Shown piece after piece: positions 7,946 through 16,616 of a DNA stretch of 64,000 nucleotides (its first letter is position 1; every line of letters begins with the position of its first letter). Made by a program: the position numbers and the translations under genes. The stretch comes from an uncultured Oleiphilaceae bacterium (GTDB lineage: Bacteria; Pseudomonadota; Gammaproteobacteria; Pseudomonadales; Oleiphilaceae). The notes below the pieces were generated by a model, which was not told where the DNA came from, searched no databases, and saw only the letters and a program-made list of their open reading frames with translations. The stretch covers positions 186,001 through 250,000 of the forward strand of contig CAJXUY010000001.1 of assembly GCA_913060665.1 (NCBI GenBank), written 5' to 3'.

Positions 7946-9661
7946 CTATCTATTCAATGAATTCATAACAAGGTCGGTCGTAAGAATTTGTGGTAGCAGG
8001 TCTGGTTCTTCATTATTACGATAAACCACATATAGAGGTACCCCATGACGTCCAAAGGATTCCAAGTAATGGGTTATTTCAGCATTTGGATGTGTTAGGT
8101 CTCCCTTCATATAATGCACTTTACCTGTTTTTAGTAAGCTCAGGACGGGCTCCTGACTTAAAACTGTCTGTTCATTGACAAGACAAGTAATACACCAATC
8201 GGCCGTAATATTTACCAAAACTGTATCGTGTTTACCTCTCGCTTTTCGCAAATTTTCCTTACTGAAGTTAGCCACATCTTTTTGCAATATTTGTGGTTTC
8301 TCGTCGCTCGGCGCGAATATGTTCAGTGCAGTCAAAGCAACGATGGCGCAAAGAATCGTATTTATTGCATTCAAAAGTCTGCCTTTGTAGCTACTTAAGC
8401 CACGAGTTTTTTGATAAACCCAAATACCAAAAACGAGTGCTAACATGCCCACTAGCAGTCCAGCCATGGCCGTTTGGCTTGTTTGTCTTCCAAATACCCA
8501 TACTAGCCATATAGCAGAAAGAAACATTGGAAAAGCTAAAAACTGTTTTAGATTTTCCATCCAACTACCTGGTTTAGGCATCCATGTCCGTGTCACAGGA
8601 ATGAAAGCCAAGATTAAAAACGGTGAAGCCATTCCCAAGCCTAGCGCGAAAAACACGCTTATCGCTGACAGGGTTGGTTGGGTAAGTGCATAGCCGAGAG
8701 CCGGCCCCATAAAAGGTGCCGTACAAGGACTGGCTACTAGCACTGCTAAAACTCCAGTAAAGAAGGCTCCTCTTCTTTGCCCTTTATGTACGGCTTGCTC
8801 TCCAATTCCCATTAAACCAGAACCAACTTCTATTACGCCCAAGAGAGCTAACCCCAAAATTAACAAAAGATAGGCGAGCAACCCCACAAACCAGGGAGTT
8901 TGTAACTGGAACCCCCAGCCAATAGTTTCACCTGCACTTCTAAAAGCGATTAATGCAATAGCAAACCCAATAAATAGAACCACTACTCCAAGCGTGTAAA
9001 ACAGCGCCTCTTCTTTAAGTTTTCGAGCTGATTTTATGCCAGTTTTAGAGAACTTAAGTGCTTTCAACGACAATACAGGAAACACACATGGCATTAAGTT
9101 TAGAATAAGCCCGCCAAGGAAAGCGAAGAGAAGACTAGCCACGAAACCTATTGAATCACTGCCATCAGTTAAAGAGGAAATTCGATGGTCATCCAGCGCC
9201 GAATCCTTTAGAAAAAAAGCATCTTTAGTTTGAGGAGGGTAACAAAGTCCAGCTTCTGCACAGCCTTGGTAAGTAACTCTCACTAGACTTTCTGTTACGC
9301 CCTTATCTAGAAGGGGTAATCGAATGCTTGCCTGGTTATAAAATACAGTCACGTCACCAAAAATAGGGTCTGTTTTAGCCACGCCCTTATATTCAAATAT
9401 AGGATTGCCAAACACAGCTTCGTCGTAGGAGAATTTAAATCTCTCCTTGTACAAATAATAACCGTCTGTAATTTTCCACTGAATCAGCAGATTGTCACCG
9501 TCAATAGATGAGCTCATGACATAAGCCTCATCTACGGGTAATAACTCAGCTTGCTCCACTGCGAAAGCTTTGCTGTTAGCGAATATCGATGCGTGTGTTA
9601 CGCCGTTTAGAATTATAAGAATAATAGATAACACTAACCGCATGTGAATAGAGCTATTCAT
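7946..9661 (-). CDS. dsbD: Thiol:disulfide interchange protein DsbD
   Basis: A 571-residue inner-membrane reductant conductor that passes electrons from cytoplasmic thioredoxin to periplasmic disulfides. All three redox pairs are present: N-terminal domain C134/C140 (QGCAEAGLCYPP), membrane domain C192 (MPCVFP) and C313 (SPCTAP), and a C-terminal thioredoxin-like domain with ADWCITC (C490/C493). A signal sequence covers about residues 7-25, and eight or so membrane helices lie between 170 and 450. Placed in a metal/redox island rather than with cytochrome biogenesis genes, it may serve metal resistance, like the ScsB group; this is inference. It ends convergently with the AraC gene. Confidence 0.9.
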   Translation of the reverse strand: MNSSIHMRLVLSIILIILNGVTHASIFANSKAFAVEQAELLPVDEAYVMSSSIDGDNLLIQWKITDGYYLYKERFKFSYDEAVFGNPIFEYKGVAKTDPIFGDVTVFYNQASIRLPLLDKGVTESLVRVTYQGCAEAGLCYPPQTKDAFFLKDSALDDHRISSLTDGSDSIGFVASLLFAFLGGLILNLMPCVFPVLSLKALKFSKTGIKSARKLKEEALFYTLGVVVLFIGFAIALIAFRSAGETIGWGFQLQTPWFVGLLAYLLLILGLALLGVIEVGSGLMGIGEQAVHKGQRRGAFFTGVLAVLVASPCTAPFMGPALGYALTQPTLSAISVFFALGLGMASPFLILAFIPVTRTWMPKPGSWMENLKQFLAFPMFLSAIWLVWVFGRQTSQTAMAGLLVGMLALVFGIWVYQKTRGLSSYKGRLLNAINTILCAIVALTALNIFAPSDEKPQILQKDVANFSKENLRKARGKHDTVLVNITADWCITCLVNEQTVLSQEPVLSLLKTGKVHYMKGDLTHPNAEITHYLESFGRHGVPLYVVYRNNEEPDLLPQILTTDLVMNSLNR

Positions 9662-9751
9662 GCTATCGCTTCATCCTGTAGATCATAGTTGCTATTGTGA
9701 ATTCGGGGTTTTAAGTTCGACAATTTGTTTTCTTATAGAATGCTTCGAGAT

Positions 9752-10192
9752 TCAGTGTTCAACAAATACTTCAATATTTCCTTCTTCATCGAAACTCATA
9801 ACATTATAGGGTTCAATCGTATCACCTCTTTCCATACCTGGTGTTCCAAAAGGCATGCCTGGCACTGCGATACCTTTTACCTTGGGTCGGAACAATAGCA
9901 GTCTGCGGATATCCCGCTCAGTAACATGACCTTCTATAATGTAGCCATCAATCATCGCGGTATGGCATGCCGCAAGTTGTTCCGGGATCTTATGCTTTGC
10001 TTTAATTGACAATACATCTCGGGTATCAATGACATTGACGTTGTAGTCATATCCCTTCAAATAATCGACCCATTTAAAACAACATCCACATTCGGGGTTT
10101 TTGTATACCGTAATATCTTTTGAAAGTAAGTCATCAGCAAACACCAGTGGCGTGACGACGAGCATGACGAAAAATTGAAATAGTAATTTCAT
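9752..10192 (-). CDS. Periplasmic DUF411 metal-binding protein
   Basis: A 146-residue DUF411 protein, a family found next to copper and other metal-resistance genes. It starts with a signal peptide (MKLLFQFFVMLVVTPLVFA), then a thioredoxin-like part with the cysteine cluster NPECGCCFKW and a later ACHTAMIDGYIIEGHV. It ends with the conserved stretch KGIAVPGMPFGTPGM. The ATG at 10192 is chosen over the longer frame (to 10279) because it begins the signal peptide and has AGAGG upstream. It starts about 30 bases after the end of lspA, likely one operon. A metallochaperone role is inferred from the family. Confidence 0.85.
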   Translation of the reverse strand: MKLLFQFFVMLVVTPLVFADDLLSKDITVYKNPECGCCFKWVDYLKGYDYNVNVIDTRDVLSIKAKHKIPEQLAACHTAMIDGYIIEGHVTERDIRRLLLFRPKVKGIAVPGMPFGTPGMERGDTIEPYNVMSFDEEGNIEVFVEH

Positions 10193-10224
10193 AGTAAGAA
10201 CCTCTGGCTTTGGATAAGTCTGCA

Positions 10225-10734
10225 TTACCGTGATTTTTGAGTTGAGTCTCTTTGTATTCCGCTCCACAGCATGAAGCAAACACCAATAACGATCGACATG
10301 TCAGCAAAGTTGAATGCTGGCCAATGCATTCCTTGCCAATGTATGTCGAGAAAATCAACAACGGCTCCACGAACTATTCGATCTGTCATATTGGCGAGTG
10401 CGCCGCCGAGTATAAGAGCGTAGCCTATCGCTTCCTTGCGATGCGGTTTCTGTATTAAGCTCCAGATCAACCAACAAGAAACAACGAAAGCAATGGACAC
10501 AAAAAAGTATCGTTGCCATCCTCCTGCTTCAGACAAAAAGCTAAATGAAGCGCCTTCGTTCTTTAAATGCACCAAATTAAAAAAGCTAGTGATCTCTATA
10601 CCACTTCCATACACGACCTTTATTTCAATAATAAATTTACTGAGTTGATCAATTGATAAAACCATAAACGCAGCGATTAAAAATACACTGACTCGTTGGA
10701 TTGGTTTATCTATTAAGAACAAATGTTTAAGCAT
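10225..10734 (-). CDS. lspA: Lipoprotein signal peptidase (signal peptidase II), resistance-island paralogue
   Basis: A 169-residue four-helix membrane aspartyl protease that removes signal peptides from prolipoproteins. The catalytic motifs are intact: GGALANMTDR with D118 and FNFADMS with D145. It sits in a metal-efflux operon rather than behind ileS. This resembles pbrC-type lspA genes that accompany CDF or Pb/Cd systems, so this is probably an accessory copy. The ATG at 10734 has AAGGAG upstream; an earlier frame to 10755 is less likely. The upstream neighbour is the CDF exporter, 40 bases away. Confidence 0.9.
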   Translation of the reverse strand: MLKHLFLIDKPIQRVSVFLIAAFMVLSIDQLSKFIIEIKVVYGSGIEITSFFNLVHLKNEGASFSFLSEAGGWQRYFFVSIAFVVSCWLIWSLIQKPHRKEAIGYALILGGALANMTDRIVRGAVVDFLDIHWQGMHWPAFNFADMSIVIGVCFMLWSGIQRDSTQKSR

Positions 10735-10774
10735 TACTACTCCTTGCCTTGCCACCGTTTAATTATGCACCACG

Positions 10775-11683
10775 TTAGTCATGTTTCAGCTTTAAGATTT
10801 TGCGGGCTCCATTTAAAACAACCAAGCCTATCAGGAAACCAATGACTAAATCTGGGTATCTTGACCCGGTAAATGCCACCAATGCACCTGCCAAGATAAC
10901 GCCTAGATTAGCTATGACGTCATTGGCTGAAAATATCCAGCTTGCTTTCATATGTGCACCACTGTCTTTCTTCTTTGCAATCAGCAATAAACAAGCGGTA
11001 TTGGCAACCAATGCAACCACACCAAAACTAATCATTAGCGTTGAGACGGGTTCGCTCCCGTACAAGAAGCGCCTACCCACTTCGAACAAGGCCCCGAAAG
11101 CTAAAATCAACTGCAACCAACCCGCGAAATGAGCGGCGCGAACTTTCATTCGGATACTATGACCCACTGCGTACAACGCTACGCCATAAACAGCGGCATC
11201 CGCGAACATGTCTAGAGAGTCAGCGATCAACCCAGTAGACTGAGCCCACCAACCAACGACTATCTCAATCAAGAACATCACGGCGTTAATGGCTAGTAAT
11301 TGTTTGAGTACTCGCGACTCTGAGGCGTCTGCCTCGATAGCTGATATCGAGGCTCTACTCAGCTCGTCTTCCTTAGTAAGTCGCGTGCTATTCAAGCGGG
11401 CACCCAAACCAAGGGATGCTAGACGTGACTCCACTTCTTGTAAATTATCAGAATGATAAACTTTCAGATAGCGATTGGGTGTATCAAAGTCTAGGATGAC
11501 TGTTGGCTGAATAGGTTCAAGCGCAATTCGGATCATGTTCTCTTCAGCAGGGCAGTCCATCTTTGGTACCGTAAATTCACTGATGTGGCTAATATCCTGA
11601 CTCAATTCAGTCAAATCAGGTGTGTAACTTTCTTCATCAGGGGGATTTTGGCTTTGGCAGCCGCCGCAACATTTATCAGTCAT
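10775..11683 (-). CDS. Cation diffusion facilitator (CDF) with N-terminal cysteine/HMA-like extension
   Basis: A 302-residue heavy-metal exporter. Residues 1-12 hold a metal-loving CCGGCQ cluster. Residues about 37-95 form a ferredoxin-like domain with PKMDCPAEE, resembling HMA domains. From about 126 onward come five or six membrane helices with the CDF site ADSLDMFAD in helix II and SANDVIAN in helix V, where the usual HxxxD histidines are changed. Zn, Cd or Pb export is likely given the divergent PbrR/CadR-like regulator and its operator. The ATG at 11683 has AAGGAT upstream. It heads the operon CDF-lspA-DUF411, possibly on to dsbD. Confidence 0.86.
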   Translation of the reverse strand: MTDKCCGGCQSQNPPDEESYTPDLTELSQDISHISEFTVPKMDCPAEENMIRIALEPIQPTVILDFDTPNRYLKVYHSDNLQEVESRLASLGLGARLNSTRLTKEDELSRASISAIEADASESRVLKQLLAINAVMFLIEIVVGWWAQSTGLIADSLDMFADAAVYGVALYAVGHSIRMKVRAAHFAGWLQLILAFGALFEVGRRFLYGSEPVSTLMISFGVVALVANTACLLLIAKKKDSGAHMKASWIFSANDVIANLGVILAGALVAFTGSRYPDLVIGFLIGLVVLNGARKILKLKHD

Positions 11684-11711
11684 AATTTATCCTTGTACCA
11701 AAATTTTCATC

Positions 11712-11742
11712 AGTTTAAACTCTATACTAACAATAGAGTCAA
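11712..11742 (-). promoter_or_regulatory. MerR-type promoter/operator for the CDF operon
   Basis: On the minus strand, -35 TTGACT (11742-11737) and -10 TAAACT (11717-11712) are separated by 19 bp, the overlong spacer typical of MerR-controlled promoters. Inside lies a perfect dyad, ACTCTAT at 11719-11725 and ATAGAGT at 11733-11739. It is placed between the divergent CDF and regulator genes. Confidence 0.82.
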
Positions 11743-11758
11743 GTGGGTGAGAATAAAT

Positions 11759-12160
11759 ATGAAAATTGGAGAGCTTGCGAAACAAACTAACTGTACAGTC
11801 CAATCCATTCGCCACTATGATAAAGAAGGACTTATCAGTGCATCGGCACGGAGTGAAGGTAACTTCCGCCTGTATGATAAGAGCACCATCGACAGGTTAA
11901 TGTTTATCAAGCACTGTCGTAGCCTAGACCTCTCTATTATTGAGATTCGACAGCTGTTGCATCTAAGTGACTCACCTGATGAACGCTGTGAGGATATTAA
12001 TAGAATGATTGATAGTCATGTAATCGAAGTGGAGCAGCGTATCAGCGACTTGCAAAGCCTTCGAAAACAACTCAAGTCGTTGCGTAATAGCTGCTCTGAC
12101 AAGAGAACGGTCAAAGAATGTGGCATTCTTTCTAACCTGAGTAGTCACGATTGTACTTGA
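11759..12160 (+). CDS. MerR-family metal regulator, PbrR/CadR-like
   Basis: A 133-residue metal-sensing activator. The N-terminal winged helix reads KIGELAKQTNCTVQSIRHYD, followed by the dimer coiled coil (about 80-112). Cysteines C77, C112 and C121 occupy the positions that bind Pb(II)/Cd(II) in the PbrR/CadR group. C132 lies near the end. The ATG at 11759 starts the domain correctly; the open frame runs further back to 11585 but has no homology there. It is divergent from the CDF exporter and would twist the 19-bp spacer promoter between them. The gene ends 40 bases before the IS21 element. Confidence 0.9.
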   Translation: MKIGELAKQTNCTVQSIRHYDKEGLISASARSEGNFRLYDKSTIDRLMFIKHCRSLDLSIIEIRQLLHLSDSPDERCEDINRMIDSHVIEVEQRISDLQSLRKQLKSLRNSCSDKRTVKECGILSNLSSHDCT

Positions 12161-12199
12161 GTGCACTAATCAATTAATCACTTGAGGCGGAGTGAGAAC

Positions 12200-12225
12200 T
12201 GTTGATTTGCACCCAAAACTGACCC
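12200..12225 (+). repeat. IS21 left terminal repeat
   Basis: Begins TGTTGATTTGCA and ends ACTGACCC. It agrees with the right end at 22 of 26 positions by eye. The inner related motif follows at 12240-12259. Confidence 0.82.
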
Positions 12226-12257
12226 ATTAACCCCCCATATTTGCATCGAATATTGAC

Positions 12258-12321
12258 CCACGTCTATCACTCCTTTTCTCCTGCTTCAATAAAAGCAGGA
12301 GAAAAGGAGTGATAGACGTGG
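12258..12321 (+). promoter_or_regulatory. Long perfect hairpin covering the istA ribosome site and start codon
   Basis: Two perfect 29-bp arms (12258-12286 and 12293-12321) with a 6-base loop. The right arm contains the AAGGAG ribosome site (12304-12309) and the likely GTG start (12318-12320) of istA. An mRNA that enters from outside the element would carry both arms and hide the start. A transcript starting inside the left arm would not. This is a plausible guard against read-through transposase expression. Confidence 0.75.
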
Positions 12322-13832
12322 CTCTACTAAGTGTGATTCGACGCTGGCATTTCCGTGAAGGAATGCCGATTAGAGAAATAGCTCGACGAACGGGCCTATC
12401 TCGAAATACCGTTCGTAAGTACATCAACAACAAAGAGATTGATCCCAGATATCCTGCCCGCAAGTCACCAAGTAAATTGGATGACTATGAGAAGACCTTA
12501 ACCAGCTGGCTTCATCGCGAAACCAAAAAACATCGCAAGCAACGTAAATCCGTTAAGCAGCTTTATCAGGACTTAGTGAAGGTCGGCTATACCGGCTCAT
12601 ATGATCGTGTTGCCGCGTTCTCACGGCAATGGCGACAAGGCCAGCATGAAGCGAAACAAACAGCTGCCAAGCATGTATACGTCCCGCTAACGTTTGCACC
12701 CGGAGAAGCCTTTCAGTTTGACTGGGGCGAAGACTTTGCCACGATCAATGGTAGGAAGAGGTGTTTGCAAGTGGCTTACTTCAAGCTAAGCCATAGTCGC
12801 GCGTTCTTCCTTCGAGCGTACTACAAGCAAAAGCACGAGATGCTGTTTGACGCACACAATCATGCCTTTCGCGTATTTGGCGGCGTGCCTGAACGAGGCA
12901 TCTACGACAACATGAAAACGGCGGTGGATAAGGTAAGGCGTGGAAAGCAGCGGGACGTCAATCGTCGCTTCCAAAGCATGGTCAGCCACTTCCTGTTTGA
13001 AGCGGAGTTCTGTAATCCCGCAGCGGGTTGGGAAAAAGGCCAAGTCGAGAAGAAGGTGCGCGATGCTCGATATCAGTTATGGCATACCGCACCGAAGTTT
13101 AAGTCCCTAGAAGCATTGAATGAGTGGCTGGAACGGGAGTGCCTAGAACTCTGGCACCGACAAAAACACCCTGAACAACCACATCTATCAGTGGCCGAAT
13201 GCTGGCAGCAAGAGCGGCATAGCTTAATGCCAGTTCCGGCATTGTTTGATGGTTATGTTGAAGAGACCAAGCGAGTCTCTTCAATATGTCTTGTAACGTT
13301 CGAACGAAACCGCTACAGCGTGCCTGCGAGCTTTGCTAATCAGCATGTGAGTCTGCATGTTTATGCCCGTGACATTGTCGTCATTGCTGAAGGTAATGAA
13401 ATCGCACGGCATGAACGCCTCTTTAATCGTAAGCATGATGTGGGAACGACCATTTATGATTGGCGACACTACCTTGCTGTCGCACAACGAAAGCCTGGGG
13501 CTTTGCGCAATGGCGCACCCTTCGAAATGCTGCCTGATAGCTTTAAGGCTATTCAAAGGTACTTGTTGCGACGACCAGGTGGTGACCGAGAAATGGTCGA
13601 AATACTGGCGCTAGTTTTACATCATGATGAAACCTTGGTTGAGCGAGCTGTCGAAGAGTCACTGCGATGCGGCCACCCCTCTAAACAACACGTCATGAAC
13701 TGTTTGAGTCGTCTGATAAACAGACAGGAACCTGAGCCATTGCTCACTCCGCCAGCACTGGTTCTGAATGAAGAACCTATCGCCAACACCCAACGTTATG
13801 ACCAACTCAGAGGCCAGCCTTATGCACATTGA
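12318..13832 (+). CDS. istA: IS21 transposase IstA
   Basis: A 504-residue DDE transposase. The N-terminal helix-turn-helix is [20 protein letters not shown]. The catalytic rve core has [17 protein letters not shown] and a late glutamate in GQVEKKV. I favour GTG 12318 because AAGGAG sits eight bases before it; a GTG at 12309 overlaps that ribosome site. Both lie in the perfect hairpin. The 3' end overlaps istB by 11 bases, the usual IS21 arrangement. Confidence 0.92.
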   Translation: MALLSVIRRWHFREGMPIREIARRTGLSRNTVRKYINNKEIDPRYPARKSPSKLDDYEKTLTSWLHRETKKHRKQRKSVKQLYQDLVKVGYTGSYDRVAAFSRQWRQGQHEAKQTAAKHVYVPLTFAPGEAFQFDWGEDFATINGRKRCLQVAYFKLSHSRAFFLRAYYKQKHEMLFDAHNHAFRVFGGVPERGIYDNMKTAVDKVRRGKQRDVNRRFQSMVSHFLFEAEFCNPAAGWEKGQVEKKVRDARYQLWHTAPKFKSLEALNEWLERECLELWHRQKHPEQPHLSVAECWQQERHSLMPVPALFDGYVEETKRVSSICLVTFERNRYSVPASFANQHVSLHVYARDIVVIAEGNEIARHERLFNRKHDVGTTIYDWRHYLAVAQRKPGALRNGAPFEMLPDSFKAIQRYLLRRPGGDREMVEILALVLHHDETLVERAVEESLRCGHPSKQHVMNCLSRLINRQEPEPLLTPPALVLNEEPIANTQRYDQLRGQPYAH

Positions 13833-14565
13833 AACCATGATCCATACCTTTAAACAGCTTAAGCTTCATGGCATGGCCAATAGCATTATGGAGTTGTCAC
13901 AACAGGCAGGTCCTGCCTATCTTCAAGCGCAACCAATCTTAGATGCCTTGATTAAAGCGGAGGTAACAGAGCGCGAAGTACGCTCAATCGCCTACCAAAT
14001 GAAACTCGCCAAGTTCCCCGCTTATCGAGACCTGGCAGGCTTTGACTTCTCACAAAGCGCGGTCGATGAAACGCTCATCAGAGCGCTACATCGATGCGAG
14101 TTCATTGAAGGTAGCCAAAACTTAGTATTCATTGGTGGCCCGGGAACAGGTAAAACTCACCTGGCAACGGCGATCGGTGTTCAAGCTATCCAACATCATC
14201 ACTACCGTATTCGGTTCTTATCCACGATAGAACTAGTGAATCAGTTAGAACAAGAGAAAGCCGAAGGCAAGGCAGGACGAATCGCCAATAGGCTTGCGCA
14301 TACTGACTTAGTTATCTTAGATGAGTTGGGCTACTTGCCCTTCAGTCAAACAGGTGGCGCATTACTGTTCCATCTGCTCGGAAAGCTTTACGAGAAGACC
14401 AGCGTCATTATCACAACGAACCTAAGCTTCTCAGAATGGAGCAAGGTCTTTGGTGATGCCAAGATGACGACGGCTTTACTGGATCGATTAACCCATCATT
14501 GCCACATTATTGAAACGGGTAACGAAAGTTACCGCTATAAACAATCCACTAACAAACGAATTTAA
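13822..14565 (+). CDS. istB: IS21 helper ATPase IstB
   Basis: A 247-residue AAA+ ATPase related to DnaC that guides IstA to target DNA. Walker A GGPGTGKT is at residues 105-112, and Walker B reads [11 protein letters not shown]. The ATG at 13822 ([18 protein letters not shown]) matches the normal IstB beginning and is preceded by GAGG. The longer frame to 13768 lies inside istA. It is translationally coupled to istA. Confidence 0.92.
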   Translation: MHIETMIHTFKQLKLHGMANSIMELSQQAGPAYLQAQPILDALIKAEVTEREVRSIAYQMKLAKFPAYRDLAGFDFSQSAVDETLIRALHRCEFIEGSQNLVFIGGPGTGKTHLATAIGVQAIQHHHYRIRFLSTIELVNQLEQEKAEGKAGRIANRLAHTDLVILDELGYLPFSQTGGALLFHLLGKLYEKTSVIITTNLSFSEWSKVFGDAKMTTALLDRLTHHCHIIETGNESYRYKQSTNKRI

Positions 14566-14636
14566 GACTGGAAAAGAAAGAAAAGATCAGGCCATAATCT
14601 GGCCGCTTAAACGGGTCAAAATTAAATGCAAAACCC

Positions 14637-14662
14637 GGGTCAGTTTTACATGCAAATTAACA
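14637..14662 (-). repeat. IS21 right terminal repeat
   Basis: Read on the minus strand it begins TGTTAATTTGCA and ends ACTGACCC, mirroring the left end. The inner related motif is at 14613-14633. Confidence 0.82.
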
Positions 14663-14754
14663 CACATCGGCATTAGGCTCAGGATAATCGTAATCTTCAA
14701 ACTCTATATGAAGTTCACTCAATAGGTGTATTTTCATAAATACTCTTCAGACAA

Positions 14755-15810
14755 TTACTGCGTAAACTCACCGTCGTTGGGAAGGTGGCATAGATTGTCG
14801 AGCGCCCCGTCCGCCACCACGACCTTCATTTTATTTTTAAGTTCGGCGACCTTTGGGTGGAAGTTTTCCAAAATACGCTGATGCTCGTGATATAAAAAGC
14901 GTTCTGCTTTCTCTTTTTCCCGTGCTTTTAAAGCATCTAGATTTTCAATGGGCTGAACGTATTTATGACAGTCATTTAGAAAATTAGAAAAAGAGATCTT
15001 TTTAGCCGTTTCAGCATTTTTAACAATAATGTCCCAACAGGGACCATTTATATCATCCGCATATTTATTAAAATAAACGGCATCACCTGAAACTGCGTGA
15101 AACTCATCATCTAGTTGTAGGCCTACACCCTGACGATAATGTGATGCACTAGATTTAAGTTCTTCTAATTGAAGCTCAAGGCCGTTGGCCTGATATTGAA
15201 AGTCCCATAGCGTCCCGTTTTTAGTTTCTTTTCCATGCCGTGGCCCTTCGACCAGTTCATGTGGGATTAACGTTTCAATAATTTCATCTATGGTGCTGCC
15301 TATTTCGTGTGTTAGGTAATGGCTTAAACTAGACAGTGTTGAATAATAAAAGTTTTCATCACTGTCGAGCATCCGGACCCAGTTATGGTTTAAATAAAGA
15401 CGATATTCGCGCTTTTGGTCATTCTCTAGAGAATGATCTGTACGAGCCGTCTGTTGGTATTCGAACTCTGCTACATCCATTTCATAGAGAGAATTGAACG
15501 CCGAAAGGTCAAACTCTGTTCCTTGAAGTTCGCACAATCTGAATGCATTATCTCCGATCCCCACAAGCGCTGTCGTATAGGCATTTAACAAATGATTCTG
15601 ATGACTCGTTAACAGGTCATCATCTGCTTCTGAGTCGTATTTACGATCAAATAATTCACTATATAAATAAGCATTGATCATGTCATATTCATTATCATAG
15701 AAGTGTTGACGATGCTTATTTTGCTCTATGACAGAGTACGAAAAGAACAGTGGATCTAGCCTCATCAGTAACCGACTAATCAAGTTCATATCTGGTTTAT
15801 ATGAGGTCAT
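14755..15810 (-). CDS. Unrecognised protein, last gene of a helicase operon
   Basis: A 351-residue soluble, acidic protein I cannot assign. There is no signal peptide or membrane helix. The N-terminal two thirds look helical and rich in aromatic residues. The middle (residues 200-225) has WDFQYQANGLELQLEELKS, where D203 and E217-x-K219 resemble a PD-(D/E)xK nuclease core; this is a hint only. The tail (290-330) is a charged coiled coil (LDALKAREKEKAERF). The ATG at 15810 has AGGAG upstream. The gene begins 11 bases after the previous one, so it belongs to the four-gene operon starting at 18575. It ends 92 bases before the IS21 element. Confidence 0.68.
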   Translation of the reverse strand: MTSYKPDMNLISRLLMRLDPLFFSYSVIEQNKHRQHFYDNEYDMINAYLYSELFDRKYDSEADDDLLTSHQNHLLNAYTTALVGIGDNAFRLCELQGTEFDLSAFNSLYEMDVAEFEYQQTARTDHSLENDQKREYRLYLNHNWVRMLDSDENFYYSTLSSLSHYLTHEIGSTIDEIIETLIPHELVEGPRHGKETKNGTLWDFQYQANGLELQLEELKSSASHYRQGVGLQLDDEFHAVSGDAVYFNKYADDINGPCWDIIVKNAETAKKISFSNFLNDCHKYVQPIENLDALKAREKEKAERFLYHEHQRILENFHPKVAELKNKMKVVVADGALDNLCHLPNDGEFTQ

Positions 15811-15821
15811 GCTTGCGGCTC

Positions 15822-16604
15822 CTATCCATGAATAAGATTTGAATAAGTTACTTTTTTAAGACCGGGTTCTAATTCAACATCCAGCGTGTCGAGAATGGCA
15901 TTAGCAATCTTCAGGTCCTTTATAGGTGTTGCGTTGTTGATTGATGGAGTCCAATGACCATGGGTTAGATCTAGATAACCAATGCTAGGGCAAGCTCGTG
16001 CACAATCCGTATTGGACATAATGACCCAGCGATATGGGTCCTTGGTTTTTGCAAACATCAACCGAAATGCATCAATATCCTCATCCGCCAATTTAAAATC
16101 TTTAACATCACTCCATAAGTCCGTAATTCGTGCGTTGTCCTCTGTTCCCATCAAAGGCAACGCTGAAATCGCCGCACTTAGCCAAGCATCGACCTCTTTA
16201 CAGACTCTGTCATTTTCTGAGGCAGTAATGATCTCCGTATCTTCATGCGCTACAGCCTCATTTATTTGCTCTACAATAGGCAAATTAGGGTCGGCTATAA
16301 CTACACCTTCGAGGCGACTAATCGAGCATCCATTCACTATCCTTTTGTGGCGGTCAAATATCCACTCTTCAGCCATCTCTTTAGTCTCAAAATGAGGAAC
16401 TTTCACAAGAAAAAACTGTTCAGGTATCGAGACTGATTGACCATTTTTTAAATAACAGATAATTTCGCCACTCATTTCTGGTAAATAAGCGCGATCAGAC
16501 TGGAGCGCTTCAAGTGCATCCCGAAAGCTATTAAGCGGTTCTGGAAAATGATCGCGCATATCGATCGCTTTGAAGGCTAATATTTGCTGATGATAATCTA
16601 TCAC
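15822..16604 (-). CDS. Unrecognised protein, third gene of a helicase operon
   Basis: A 260-residue protein of unknown family. It is soluble and acidic, with no membrane segments. Notable stretches are MRDHFPEPLNSFRDALEAL, a segment resembling a small beta domain (EIICYLKNGQSVSIPEQFF), and cysteines in NTDCARACPSIGYLDL. The start is a GTG at 16604 with a TAGGT-like site upstream. It sits 12 bases after the helicase and 11 before the 351-residue gene, so all are surely cotranscribed. Tight spacing with a helicase suggests a subunit or partner. No catalytic motif is visible. Confidence 0.65.
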   Translation of the reverse strand: MIDYHQQILAFKAIDMRDHFPEPLNSFRDALEALQSDRAYLPEMSGEIICYLKNGQSVSIPEQFFLVKVPHFETKEMAEEWIFDRHKRIVNGCSISRLEGVVIADPNLPIVEQINEAVAHEDTEIITASENDRVCKEVDAWLSAAISALPLMGTEDNARITDLWSDVKDFKLADEDIDAFRLMFAKTKDPYRWVIMSNTDCARACPSIGYLDLTHGHWTPSINNATPIKDLKIANAILDTLDVELEPGLKKVTYSNLIHG

Positions 16605-16616
16605 TTACCTACTCTA

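Larger units (their letters stand above)
12200..14662 (+). mobile_element. IS21-family insertion sequence, complete
   Basis: A 2463-bp element with istA and istB, bounded by imperfect 26-bp ends beginning 5'-TG and ending CA-3'. Each end has a second subterminal copy of the TTTGCA...TTGACCC motif (12240-12259 and 14613-14633), as IS21 elements have. Both genes look intact. I see no matching 4-8 bp target duplication in the flanks (AGAAC left, CACAT right). Either the ends are a base or two different or a rearrangement followed insertion. Confidence 0.88.
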
